64,000 bases of DNA from Pardosa pseudoannulata (lineage: Eukaryota > Arthropoda > Arachnida > Araneae > Lycosidae), in assembly GCA_032207245.1 (NCBI GenBank), contig CM063509.1:56411426-56475425 (forward strand). Direction: 5' to 3'. Below, one piece after another: positions 34,066 through 47,718 of this stretch (position 1 is its first letter; each line of letters begins with the position of its first letter). Under the pieces are notes generated by a model. That model made no database searches and was not told the origin of the DNA. It saw only the letters and a program-made list of their open reading frames with translations. The position numbers and the translations under genes are program-made.

Positions 34066-34901
34066 CTAGCACCAGTCGTCTTCATCAGGATCATGATGTC
34101 GTGGTCCCTTGCGATTTGTCCGTACAACCAGTGTTAGAGGCTCTCTTTCCCTCTGCAGCCGCTCCCTTTCTCGCTGTCCAGGCTTATAACCATTAGGTAA
34201 GGGTGAAGGCAAGTGGCGAGACCCCCTACCTATTGCAGCAGCAGCTTCAAAACTTAAAGGCTCAACCCGTTGTCCATGGGAAGAAGATGTTGCAGAAAAG
34301 GTACTGTAATTGCCATCCGGTTTGCTTATGGCAGGCACCCCGTGTGCAGGCTCCTCCCGATGGTGCAGATTGGGGGCATCCACAGAGAGTGAAGCTGATG
34401 GATGCCCTGCGGTCCTTTCCCTCCAAGGAGGGTGCTGCTGCTGGCTGCTTATTAAGGAAGTATGGGTGGGAGAGGCACTCAGCTTTGGAAAGTTGATGCT
34501 TCCAGGAGACCGACTTGGCTGTGGCACTGTGGGTGAGTGGGAAACATCGGGGAAATTGATTGGGTCTGATGAAATGATATCAAGCCGCAGGGTAGAAGGT
34601 TTCGTTGGTGTGGGAGGCAGTCTCCGTCCTCCACCTGGCCTCCGCTGAACTACTGGAAGGCTTCTGACTGATGATGGACTAGGACTTCGAGATCTATAAT
34701 GTAGATGAGATGTACCATAATACTCGCTTTGGGTTGGTGTGGAGGGGCTGGGGCTTGGAGTTCGGGAAGGCCTATCAAGTCTCACACTAGGATAAACAGG
34801 GCTATGACTTCTACTTCTAGAATGAATAGTTGGTCCATGTCGCCATGATGGCTTAGGAACTGGAGATCGACTTCTTGCAGGAGAGTAATCTCTCTTTTTA
34901 G
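34066..34901 (-). CDS. cac: CaV2 last coding exon: RIM-BP motif and PDZ ligand
   Basis: The acceptor is ctttttcttag; two bases complete an alanine codon split after G. The exon has 277 codons before TAG (34068-34066). It starts with Ser/Pro/Arg repeats (SRSRSHSP, RTPSPSPSTP, RSRSPSPSS). RRLPPTPTKPS (34626-34594) fits the proline motif that binds SH3 domains of RIM-binding protein. The SFEAAAAIGRGSR block and a PNGY stretch parallel the conserved pre-terminal region of vertebrate CaV2 channels. The last residues, HHDPDEDDWC, give the D.WC-type PDZ ligand. It is unusually GC-rich for the window, so several open frames on the other strand are shadows. Confidence 0.95.
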
Positions 34902-37900
34902 CTAAGAAAAAGCAAGAAAATAATATTAATACAATTTTTATGAACAGCTTGCAAAAATACCTGATATTCACTTATCAAATTAAACTATAGCTCTTTCTAA
35001 CATTCAAATTTATTACTGGACTTTAAGATTTAACATTTGTCAAATTTACAATTTAAATTTATAATTACGAAACAAAAATGAAACTAATAGTTAAAATAAT
35101 TAATAAATCTAATAAAAACTAAAAATAAAGATTAAAAAGAATATTTTAATATTGACTAACAGACTTGTAATTAAGATTATTTCACAATATTTCATATATA
35201 AAACAAACAGTAAATTAATTTTTACAATTGTGTTACCTACACAAATCTTTTATACTCAGAAGCACATTTTAATTAAGTTTGATCTATCAATTCAAAAATA
35301 GAGAATATATAGGTAAAATAAAATAAATATTATGTAAATTTATTTTAAAATATATTAAAAATAAAAATATGAAAATATACTTAAGAAAAAAAATCTTATG
35401 ATGGAGATTTATTTAATAAGTAATTAATTAAGCAACATAAATGATTTAATTGTAGAATACAGGATATTTTTTAAATACAGACAGATCACTGAAAAAAAGT
35501 TCTGAAAAATAAAAAGATATTAATCTTAGTAATGCTTGTTTAATATCAGCTCATGAAGTTAAGTTAAACTAGAGAATAAAAATAGTTTTTCTTCCTATAT
35601 TTCAATTATGAATCATATAGAATTAGTTGACTGATAGACAATGGTGCCATTACAAAACTAACAGAATGCAAGAGGTTCACACATGTAACAGATATATTTA
35701 ATAACAATTATTTAAAAGAACAAATAAAATAGTTTTACCACATTATCTTATGAAAACCTTTAAGGAATATTAAATCAAAATTATGTCAGGTATAATATGT
35801 CAAAGAACAATACATACACACACACATATATACATATGTTCAAATGAAAACATCATAAAAAATAATTCAGTAGATAGTTTGAGTACTATAGTAATTATTA
35901 AAAATTTTAAGTGGCTGTACTATTTTTCTAACATATTTTAAAATTCTTAATTAACTTTAAACGAAATTCTCTAGAAGTCACTAGTTTTTTCTGAAAAAGT
36001 TTATATCTTTCAAATCTTATCAATTCTCATTTCATATTTTTTTATTCCATCTGGAACTGGTTTTATAATGAAATTTAAAAAATTATATATTATAATATGA
36101 AAGCAACTATACAGTATATTTAAATTAAAAAATGAAATAGCCATTATGTTAAGAAATTATTCAAAATTTCTTAACATAAAAAATTTTTCTTACTTAAAAA
36201 AATAAAGATTATTTTACCTTGTACTTTTTTGCATACTAGGGATATCCTTTATAACATATCATCATAAATGATATTGCCTATGTGTTATGCTATTTGATAT
36301 TCCATACGAATGACATTGAAAATTTCCTAAAAACATCTAAAATGACAGCAAGCATGAATTAAAAAAATGGTTGATATGAATAATAGAATTGCTTATAAAA
36401 CGAATTATGACTTTGGTACCTCTTCCAGTTGACAGATTTGGTCCAAAACAGAACATTAATCCTTTAATGTTAGAACCATATGCCAAATTTTCTTCATCTA
36501 GCTTATTTATCTTATCTTCTGTTTTGTTTCCCATACTACATGTACAGACAGCTATACATTCACAAAGCAACTTCTTACATGTTTCTTGTGGTGTTTTTGG
36601 AATTCACAGTGATAAATATACACAGATATACACAAATACATAATTTCAGAAAAATTTCTGGAATTTTTTCAAAGGGAGGGGGAATGTTTCATTAAAATAT
36701 TAAGGGTAAATTTTTAAAAACAAAAATACAAGTCTTTAAAGATGTTCCCAAGTTTTTCAGCTGTGTTGTGTTTATATTGATACATATTGTACAGAAATAT
36801 ATATAGACATTAGACATAATACCAAAAGAAAAAAAATGTTTGGGGACCTACTGTAGTAAATAAAACATCTTAAATAAAATTCCTCAAAATCTTGAATATA
36901 AATTTCTGGATGATTCCTTTAAACTTCATATAAAAGGAGGGAAAATTCTAAAGTTTTTACGATTATCAAGGTAGAGAAAATATAGTATAAATATAGAGTA
37001 ATATAAAGTACAGTTAAGTCCCCCCCCCCTTCAACTAATGCAGAAAGAACTTGTCTTTTATCTTTTACTGATTCTTCATTGTAAATATGTCAACCATTAA
37101 GAGAAAAACACCTTAAAGATGATCAATATGATTTCCTCAGAGAGGACAACCCAAATACATTAAAGCTTTCTTCAGGAATTTAAACTCATTGCATAATGTT
37201 TTCTGTCTGCTGCACATTAAAGACAGCAAATTAAGCATGTAATTTGAAGCAAGTAAGAATGATGAAAATTGATAACTTTAGAAAGAAAACTAGCTCTTTC
37301 CACTACAATCGATATGTTAAAATGAAAATGCACCATGCCTTATGTGAAGCATCTGTCTTTATCCCATAGCTTGTTTGTCTCTGCACTGAAGAAATAATTC
37401 ATTTGTGGCTATGAAGGCTGTAATTTTTTAAAATTTCTATCTCATATTTTTAGACTGTCATAGAATGTTTAGTCCTACAAGTGACCACTGCTCCAAGGTT
37501 GTAGTTATACGAGATTTAAAATAAGATCACTGAATCCACCTTTAGACAGATCCTAGGGGAAGGAGTTCTCCTTGGGGAAGTTCCCCAAGGACAAGGTATA
37601 ATGACCAGAGGTCTATTGTACCCAAACATATAAAAATATAACCCCAAGAGCAGCTAAAAAAAGAAGGCAGTGGTTGAAGCAAACCTCAGCATACAGTTGA
37701 GAGAAATATCCTTCAGCTTCCAAGGCTCCAGAGGATGAAAACAAAGTTGCTCAAACCTTAAAAGCTGAGAAAAACTTGCAAACACAAATATTGATAGCCA
37801 CGACACAAGGGTTTAGGACTGATTCTCATCATATTAACCCCTTGCCAGTTTTTCACGTACACCGTATGGGAGAGGTTAATGCGCCTCTAATGATTTGCCT

Positions 37901-40900
37901 ATACTGCATACGGGCAATCTGATTTCATTGTCATTATCATTGTTTTGGCCCTATCTTTTGTATTTTTATTGTCAAATTAGTTGTATATGTCCACAAGATG
38001 TTAGTTTTCGAAGTGTATTCTGTTTGGTTCAAAAGCACTGGCTTTCTGATAGGTTTTGCATTACTCTGAGAATTTTTATCTTTCATTTCTTCGCTTCACT
38101 TTCGCTTGAGTTTTTGTGAGATTAATTGAGAGAGACTTTTCAGAGGTAATTCCACTTAAAGATAAAAAAACTAAGGCCTGCCAATCAGCGTATGTGTGTT
38201 CACTGAAAGAAAATGGCCGTGGCAAAAGATTGCCCTCTTTCAAGATTTATTGCACTCTGATCTGATCATTGAAAAAACAGGTTCAGTTAATATAGTTGTA
38301 GTATTTGTGTACAAAAATAATTGTGTAGTAATTGTAGTAGAAAATATTTGTATTTTTTATATGCACAAATGTAAAAGTAACTTCCCTGTTTGGTGTACAT
38401 GAGATAAAAGACAACTTCCAGGGAAAACATTGCTTTATTTCCTGTAAAAAAGTCTTTATACATGCTTAAAATAATTAGAAATATTACTTTTAATAACATT
38501 TTAGAGCTTATAAATGTAAGATGAACAAAAATATGTAATAAAAAATGTGATATTTTTTGGATTAAAATCGTGAAAAAAAATGAAACTGTTAAGGGGTTAA
38601 GATGCTTTCTGAGAGCATAGTGATCTGTAAGAAAACTAACTGCCTTCCTCAGACTATTCTTATGAAGTACAAGAAACTCTTAATGGTGTACAATCTGGTA
38701 ATCACAAATGAGCTCTTTGGCTCACCTATGATCCTTCCCACTACATCAGTTAGCATACTGAATACATCTGAATAAAAAACAGAGTTCCTGATGGACCACG
38801 AGGCAATACCAAGAGACTAAAATAGAATGCTGTTTTCACCTACCTCTTGATCTTCCCCTTCTTTTGTTTTCATGTTTCTCATGGACAAACTCAACCATTC
38901 CAGAAACTGCATCTGTAAAATTGAGATCATGATGAGGCCGTCTCGGGGATTGGGAACGGTGAATAGGTGTAGGAGAATGACCCCGAGGTGGCGTGATGGA
39001 AGATCTCCTGCCAAAAGCAGGGGATGGGGAGCGTGATGGAGGCTGTCCAGCAGGTTGTAAGTGTCCATCTCGACCCTGTATAGAAAAAAATTGAGTTTGA
39101 CAATGCTCTATATGGAAAAAGGCACAACATTCTATTAAACAAATCTGTGAATAATATTGTTGTTGCGAATGACTCATGCTCCATGGTTCGAGAATAGATC
39201 GAGCTACGTGCAGACGATAAAAGAAAAGTTTTGTGAATTGGCAACGAGTTTTAGTATTGCAACGAAAAAGAACGATGTTGTGTGTTTTTTTGTTTGTTGT
39301 CATGATAGATATGTTTAGTATTTTGTGATGTGAATAATAAAGTGTTTTTTTCTAAAATCATGTGATCATAGAAAGGATTACACCAAAATATAATCTACAA
39401 AGTTTCGGCGGAGGCCCCAGGAACTGAGAACGACTATCTAAGAAAATAAGCAATATTGTTATTATTTGCTTATCTGTATTTTAAGATGTTTTTTTGAATT
39501 TGATGATTCGAGACACAAATAGAATGAAACACGACAATCGTTTACGTTATTCCTAACAGGGTTTATACACATTTCTTTAAATGAAAATCAAGGATTTTTA
39601 AGAACTATAAAAAATTAAAATATAAGAATCTCAAAACTGAATAAAGTAAAGAATTGTAACATAAAATCTTTTAATAAAGTATTTCATTTTTAGAAATTTA
39701 ACCTGATATAAACATATATACATTAAAAACTATTAAATACAATAAAAAATTTCCAAAAATATTGTCAATAAACTGGTGGAAATAAAACATGAAACTAATA
39801 CTCCAGTTAAATATATTTTAAAATATTTATAATTTATAATTATTATTTATAATATAATAATTATTAATTATTAATAATAATTATTAATTATTAATAATAA
39901 TTATTAATTAATAATTATTAATTTAATTAATAATAAATATTTATAATAATTATTATTTATAATTTTTAAAACTTTTTTCTGACGACTACATATTGAAGCT
40001 ATTAAGTTTGTTTTTCATTAATTGTTTCATGTAGTTCCTAAGACTGAATAAAGAAGTTAATATTTTTTTATTTCTCTGCCTCCTCTGCTTTCTTGTTCAT
40101 TTCTTTGCAAACGCTTGGATTTATGTCTATGAACAGGTGGAATGACGAAATCAAAATAGAATGTAGAAATTCAGAACTCACAAGTACAAACCCAAAATGT
40201 TAACTAATAACACCTTTCTGGGGAACAATAGACTAATAAATGCTATCTATTGCTCCTCTGTTGCTTTCCAAAGTGTATATAATACAATTTTCTTTAGCAG
40301 TGAATTCGACAAACGTAAGACATGCCATATTCCTCACCTCACACCCATCCTTGCAAGAGCCTATATGATAGTGATTGACACATCAATAGAGGAGAATTAA
40401 AGTAAGGATAACCAATGAGATTTTAAAATGTTTAATTAGGGCAGAGTAAAAAATAAGGACTTTTTTAAATTTTGGTATTAAAAAGGCCTTGTAAGGACTT
40501 TTAAGGATTATAAGTAAAAGCATGGAATTGTAACGATACATGCAAACTCAGTATAATACATTATGAATAGTCTTAAAAGAAGAGAAAAATATTGGTAGAG
40601 GTTGGTGGGAATATTCCTTGTAAAAATAGCTAATGGTACACCAACAAAACTTAAAACCTGCCAACATGCCATCTTTGAATCCTCACAACTTTGCACAATT
40701 AATGTGTATAGTATTTATTTTATACATTAGATAAACACGATTACAAGCTTACATATCAATCTTATAATTAACACATTGATATGAAATTGAAGCAGAATTG
40801 CAGTACATCTTATAGTTTTCAATCATTTTCTCTTGTAAACATAAGAGAAAATTTATAAAAAGTAGAAAGGGCTTAAATTTCCAACAGTGATAATTGTATA

Positions 40901-43900
40901 AAAGACTCTACCAAATAAGATTTTTCAAATAAATATAGAAATAGCTTAAAATATTTTCATTGTATTTAAAATATTTTCATCTGCATATTCATGCTTTATT
41001 TCAATAAAATTTATTTCCTACATTTTGAAATTAAACAATTCATTTGATAAAAGTTTAAAATGCAATAATCTTGGAACACAAACCTACAATTTTATATGAT
41101 AAACCCATACAATATAATGCCAAAACATACAAGTTGGCATGTATGACCCAGTTAACAAACAACAAACACTGTTAAGACAGACTATTCACTATAGTAAACT
41201 CATACATTAGATAAAGTTAATTACATCTGATTTAATAATAAATCCCCTTTTAGTATTTTCTAACTTTAGTCACACGTGTCTAGAAAATATGTTATGAAGT
41301 CTACAATTTCACTCACTATAATTGCAGGTTATAATACAGAAACCCTGGTTTTACAGGCAGTAAACAACGAAGAATACAATGTATGACAGTATTCAAAACA
41401 AGTTTATTATATGACACAAAAAATGATCATTAGGTTTTGATGCTTGTGTCTATAATATATACTTCTAAGAACAAAATGAAACACAGAATCCTATTACTTT
41501 CTGAATCATGGTATTAGCTTAAAAATTCATTTAGAAGAGTTGTACAAAATAGATATTGTAACCATCAGTTTTCAACAAAATACATTTGACCTGATAGGAC
41601 AATGATGACATAGGAGTGTCTGGGAAAATGACCATACTGGACGTAAGAAATTGGTTCCAGTACTCTCCTTGATGACCTCCCTTAATGACTGAAGGTGATA
41701 GCCAGGAGTAAAGTCTGACAATTCAGCACTGGCTAGTGGAAAATCCCAAACTAGTAAGGGCATCACTTTCACAACATACTAACCAACTAGAGAGAAGAAT
41801 CTGACTGATGTCAGGCAGCACAAGAATCCAAAGAAGGATAGAAAAAAGGAACTTTGGTCGAAAAGAGTGGAGGTGTGAAGGTTTTTTTTTTTTTTTGAAG
41901 AGATATCTCATCAGCTATTTGGCTTGCCCTAAGCTATGAGTGTACATCAAGTACAATTTGTTTTTAGGAGACCTGACTTCTGATCGGATATTTTTACGCA
42001 TACCAGGAGTCCATCTTATAGACTTTCCAGGAGTCTTTTCAAATTGAGAGCAATTTTCACCTGTCTAGAATACTATTGTTTTTAAGAAAACAATTTGAAA
42101 TTCATCCTGTAAATTAAATAATTTACCAAAAATTTTAGTTACCAAAGCTGTGTTTATGATCTTTGAGTTTCATGACACTTATGCACTACCAAAAATAAAG
42201 AACCCTAAGATACCACAAAAAGTTACATATAATTTATATTTCTCCCCAATTCACTTGAACATTATTGGGTGATACATTATTACATGTACGAATTTTTTTG
42301 TTGGAAATCAAATTATTCTACATAGATATACAACTATACTTTATTTTCAGTTACCTTTTACCATTATTTAGTCTTGTGAACAAATGATTCTTTCATATTT
42401 ATAAATATAAACACATATATATGTTCAATAAAAAATTATAATTGAATGATAACTAAATTCAACTCAGGTATGAAGTTAAAATAAAGGATGCAGATTGGCA
42501 AAACTACTTGAGTATATGTTGGACATGTTCCATCATTCCCCTTCTTCTTTTTTCTACTACTACCTCTTCTAAGGAAACTGAGAGACCTATTCCATTTCTT
42601 ATCCTCATTGTTATGATTCTTGTCAATGCTGAAAAATAATCATTTGTATTTTAATGCTGATATACATTCACAAAATCTTCAAGTTACAATTTTCCTATTT
42701 CATATACAGATACTAAAGCAATCAAATTGATTTTACTGCTGCTTAAAAGCTTCTAGTTATTTTTGTAATTTTAGAAATAATTATACATTCAAGTTTGTAT
42801 GATGACTCTTGATTTAACAAATTACTACATTAACATTCACAAATCTTCATAAAGAGTTTTGACATAAGGGTGGGATTTATATATAGATTTAATAACACAG
42901 GGCATTTGCCTGTTAAGTATTTTCCCATAGAATGCTGCAGATTTTATCGAACATTTCATTATGGGAACACCACATAGGTCACTAACATTCCTCCCAACAA
43001 CAACACAAAGTAAGTCCTCATGATTTAGAAATAAGAACCAAGTCGAAGACCTCTAGGTTTGGCCAGCTATCTCTTGATATATCATTTGGGAAAGTAAAGG
43101 AAATTACGATATGAAACCTATATTATGTGCCCCAGTCATCATTAAGAAACATGTCAGATTTTTGGCCACCGAACATAGTCTTTGAACATATAACTCTCGA
43201 ATTATGAGTTCATGCCTTAATCAACTGAGATAATACAGTTCACATAAGTAATTCTGGATATAGTAGCAGGATTATTTCCATTCATAAGTGTAACCACAAA
43301 CTTACTGCTCCACATCGGCAAGTTGTCATGTTTAGAAATCATAATATTTTTCATGCAAAGATGATTGCCATTGTCTCAAGAAGTTGGACTTCTAAGAATG
43401 GTTTCTTCTAAGCAGAAGCAGGGACCAATCAGAAAATCCCCAGGCTGGGCTTTCTACCTCCAGAGGTATTATTTGGGAACTTGGAGGATATTGTGACCAG
43501 GATTACCTTTCTAAATAAACTTGAAATTATGAAGTCTGTGATGACCAGCTACCTAATACAGCTGGACATCTCTGATACTAAAGATATTTAAAGTTGAAGC
43601 TAACGCATGACTTGTGCAGAATGATGAGAAATAAAAACAAGTGTATTAGAACTAAACATTTTTATCTAAGTTCTAAAAGTTTAAAAAGGCAACAAAATAA
43701 ACATAATAATTCAACAACCAACTATTACCACAAAATAGGTTCAGATACTATTACAGAAAACATTTAAGCCTAATACATCCCTAATCTTAGTATCCTAATA
43801 CCATAAACTATTAAAAAATACAAAGTCAAAAAGAAAGGATTTTATAATTTAATACATTACTAAAAAAAAATATGATTTAAACTAATATGTCATTTAAAGG

Positions 43901-46900
43901 AAATTTAACTACAGCATGAACAATGATAACGCTGCTACCCTCACAGCTGACCCAAAGACAACCACATGCCTTGTGCTTGTACGCCTTATATACCCAGCAG
44001 CAGGCATTGCATACTATTTAACATAATCATGCAGCTTAATCCCCCATTCAGCCAATCACAAAATTACACAGATCGTAGCTGCCGAGTGATAGTTGAAGTC
44101 ACTTTAGTGTTTGCCATGCAGATGTTTTAACTAAACTTACAGTGAGAATCATCTTCCTTAACAAAAACACTCTAACTGGTGATTAAGATGGCAGTAAAAT
44201 CTCCTGCCTCGGTTAACTTAAAAACAAACTAATAAACAAATTGTGGGGATTCACCAGAAGTTACAGAAGGTTCCGATTTGGCTGCAACTTCTAACAATGA
44301 TGGTAAAATTTGACAGCATTTCTAGCGCATTGGGATTCCTCTTGTATTTATGATAATTTAGGAAGTGATAAATTAAAACTATAACTTCTGTTTTACATAT
44401 GTTACCTTAAAGTTGATCGATGCAGCGAGCCTTGTCTAGAAAGAGGCAGATGAGAATCAGCATCCTCAAACTGCTCTTCATCTAAATTTAAACTACCCTG
44501 ACGTGATGGCAACACTGCTCCCATTAACCTTTGCAGCAAGGACGGTCGCTTCAAATTAGAACAAAACAATGAATAACAATTCATGCAATAAATGAATTAA
44601 TATAAAGATATAAAATCTAATTACAATATATTAAGAAATGTTTTCATAAAAACGAAAAAATAATGAATCCTTATAATGCATAATGTAAAAAAGAAGTATA
44701 TTAAGGAAAAAAGACAAAAAGCTTATGAGCAACTGTGGTAGAAAGTCGAAGAGTAAAATAATTTACCATCATATGAATAAAACAAAAAGTACAGAAAAAT
44801 AGAAGTGGAGATTAAATATAAAGATAATATATATACCTGAAAACAAAAGATTAATAAAAAATCTAAAATGGCTTTTATTTAAAAACTTTTTAATATTAAC
44901 TTAAAAAGGCTATGAATATGAAAAAGTGTTTTTAACTTTTAAATAAAAAGCTGACTATCTCATTTTTTTTATAATACTGAATACTGCTAAACTATTTATG
45001 AACTATTAGAAGTACTAATTTCAGTGATGGCATGAATAGTATGGTTTTTGTTTCATAAATGCAATATTGATTGTATTAAATGCTAATAATATTCTTTATT
45101 TAATATAATCATGAATACATTGTAATATTGTTTAAGATCATTTTTTAAAGAGAAGGGACAGATATAAAGAATAATTATAAAAATAGAAAAAACACATTGT
45201 AATATACTACATTGTTATATACTGAAACTGACATCAAAGTTTGTTTTAAAACATAAACAAATTTTTGATAAAACCAATGAACAGGAAATCACTTTCAACT
45301 AAATAATTCATTATTTGGAAAATATTTCTATAAAAACTTACCTGATACCAGACAGCTTAAAAGGGCATAACTTTACACATATCTTTATATTACTTTATGT
45401 TTGCATCAAGCCTTTCATGTTTCATATTTAAGTCAAATAACGATTAAAAATACTTAGCATCTTAAACAAAGATTAAATCTTTTTAAGTTAACTTAAGTCT
45501 AAAGAAGGTACTTTAAATTTTAAAAAATCTGACTGTTTAAATTGGTTTTATTATTTGATTTGCACTAATATTTTTTATAAAAATGTAGAATTAATAAAAT
45601 ATACTTCAAAACTTTCTATTTCAGTATTTTGGAATCTACTGAAAAAGTGTATCCTCTCTAGAATAGAAAGTATGATGAATAGTGAGAAAGCAAAAAAATT
45701 TAAAGGAAAGATTATGAATAATTATAGGAAACACAAAGTCAATTTAAAGTATCTAAGGAAATCAATAATTTTTGTATTTACTCAAGACACTTTGAAAGGA
45801 AAATGTCAGAGTTGGAGTATACTTGATTTCAATACTAGCTGGTCTGTAAGTCAACACAATATTAGCTTTGATAGCTGAGTTAACTTGCTGTTGGTAGAAT
45901 TACTAACATATTGAAAATTAATATTCATTTTTTTTTATAAACTCATTTACTATCATTATTTCTCTCTCAACTACTGGTCACAGCAATAGTGTTCTGATAC
46001 TTTCTCATAATTTGGAATTCAACTATCTGAGGTTGTAGTTTTTCTATCAGCACTGAGCCACGGTAGCAAAGATTTTAGATGATTCACTAGTCCAGTGTAT
46101 AAGAAATGTGTTGCATAAAAAAATACTGAAATAATTTAATTTATTAAAAAATTAGACCTTTTGAAAAACCCCAATTTTTTTACTAAATTTTCTTCATTTA
46201 TTAGAAATTTTATAAAAACTTCTTCAGGAATAAATTTTTTAAGTGCAATTCTCTATGATAATATAAAAAATAAACCTAAAAATGTAAAAACATGAACTAG
46301 TTTCTATGTTTAAAGAAAAAAGTTCTCTGAACATAGATGGATACCTTAAAAGAGTTTACCAAAAGCTTTAAATCCATGTTTGTATACACATATGTGAAAA
46401 CACACACTGTAAAATTAACTGTGGCATGAATACTACAAACTTTCCCTGAGAACCCATACTACGCATGCCAACACTGAATGACTAAAACTAAGTGATAGAA
46501 GAGAACAGGTGCTACAGAATAAGAAAGGAAGGAAAGTGTATCTATACTACCGGTGAATCTGAAGGATGAGGAGATTGGGGAGGACTCTCCTGCAATCAAA
46601 GACAACAGTTCATCTCAACATTGATTATACAAAGAACTACATTCTACACCAGTGCCTTCATTACATGGGGAATAAAAATATGCTACCACAAAATTAAAGA
46701 TTTCTTATTTGCCATCACTGATATGGGACAGACACTTAGATAATTTATTCCATAGTAAAAAATCCTAATTTTCTAATAATTTTAATTTTTTCAAAACATA
46801 GATATACACATATATGTAAAAATGTACAAAGACACACATACATATACATTACATCATAACAGAGTTTAGTATGACTGACAGGAAATTTAGACTTTAATTT

Positions 46901-47645
46901 TCCTCACATTAAAAAAAAATTACAATTTAAAGACTAAAAAATGGCAAAACTCAATGATGTAGAGTAATTTCAACCATAACTTTTATCAGTTTTCAGATAT
47001 TCCCTTTACTACTACAACCTGTATAGTTAAGCAAATGTGAAAAATATTTTACATGCTACTATAAATTATTAGAACATGATCTTTTTTTGAAGAGAAAGCA
47101 CATAAACTTATAATTTCTTTAAATATTCTAAAGTAGTGATTTATCAACATTACAAGATAAAAAATTTTTATTAAATTTATCTAGCGTTTTCCACCAAATT
47201 CCTTCCTTAAATATATATATATGTAATGAGACGAACTTCTCGATGGGTGGTTCCTGTCATGGCCATAAAAATGATACCGTTTTAGCTAAAGACCTTTATT
47301 AGATAACGTTGAAAGACGGGTTCCCACTTTATCACAGGGACAGGACAAACTGAAGGGTCAGCTAACATGAAGTTCTATGTACAAGTCCTGTAACACCTGG
47401 GTCCACATCTGTGGGAAAATATCTCTAGAAAAATCTGTCTCCGACAGCGTGTATCTCCTTTTTATTTGGAAATTTCTTAAATTGTCTGCTAGGGCCATGT
47501 AGGATTATAATTGGTCAGGCTCCTTCTCTGAGGGTGTAAACTGTAGCCCCAATGGTCAATTTAGGTTAGGGGTTAAAAAGGGGAATGTAAAATGACGTGG
47601 GAATTTTAGTCCTTAATTCAAGTTTTGAAAATCCCTGAGAATTTT

Positions 47646-47718
<73 letters not shown>

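Larger units (their letters stand above)
34902..38843 (-). other. Last CaV2 intron, 3.9 kb
   Basis: It runs from donor gtaggt (38843) to the acceptor at 34902. It carries a complete-ended piggyBac-like element (37838-38596), a LINE 3' UTR-like fragment (about 37540-37640) and a C run at 37021. Positions 34902-37430 show nothing recognised. Confidence 0.8.
39076..42507 (-). other. CaV2 intron, 3.4 kb
   Basis: It contains an LTR-like fragment (about 39100-39440), an AT-rich palindromic tract (39820-39975) and AT-rich sequence with no other recognised element. The stretch 41560-41900 is less AT-rich but I could not assign it. Confidence 0.7.
42629..44405 (-). other. CaV2 intron, 1.8 kb
   Basis: It contains SINE B copies (42871-43241 and 43360-43520) and a possible LTR-like fragment (about 43910-44290). 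Confidence 0.7.

Noticed and set aside
33720..34127. A 135-codon minus-strand frame overlapping the channel 3' end
   Set aside because: It reads across the stop region and a (GT)n run in another frame with no domain.
34203..34648. Two + strand open frames of 97 and 112 codons
   Set aside because: They are antisense shadows of the GC-rich last CaV2 exon, whose minus-strand frame has family motifs and correct splice phase.
38927..39244. A further minus-strand frame crossing the 38844-39075 exon
   Set aside because: It extends through the acceptor into intron, matches no splice phase and lacks family motifs.
41560..41911. Coding exon in the less AT-rich stretch
   Set aside because: The minus-strand frames here have no family motif and do not fit the channel phases; the exon at 42508-42628 already resolves them.
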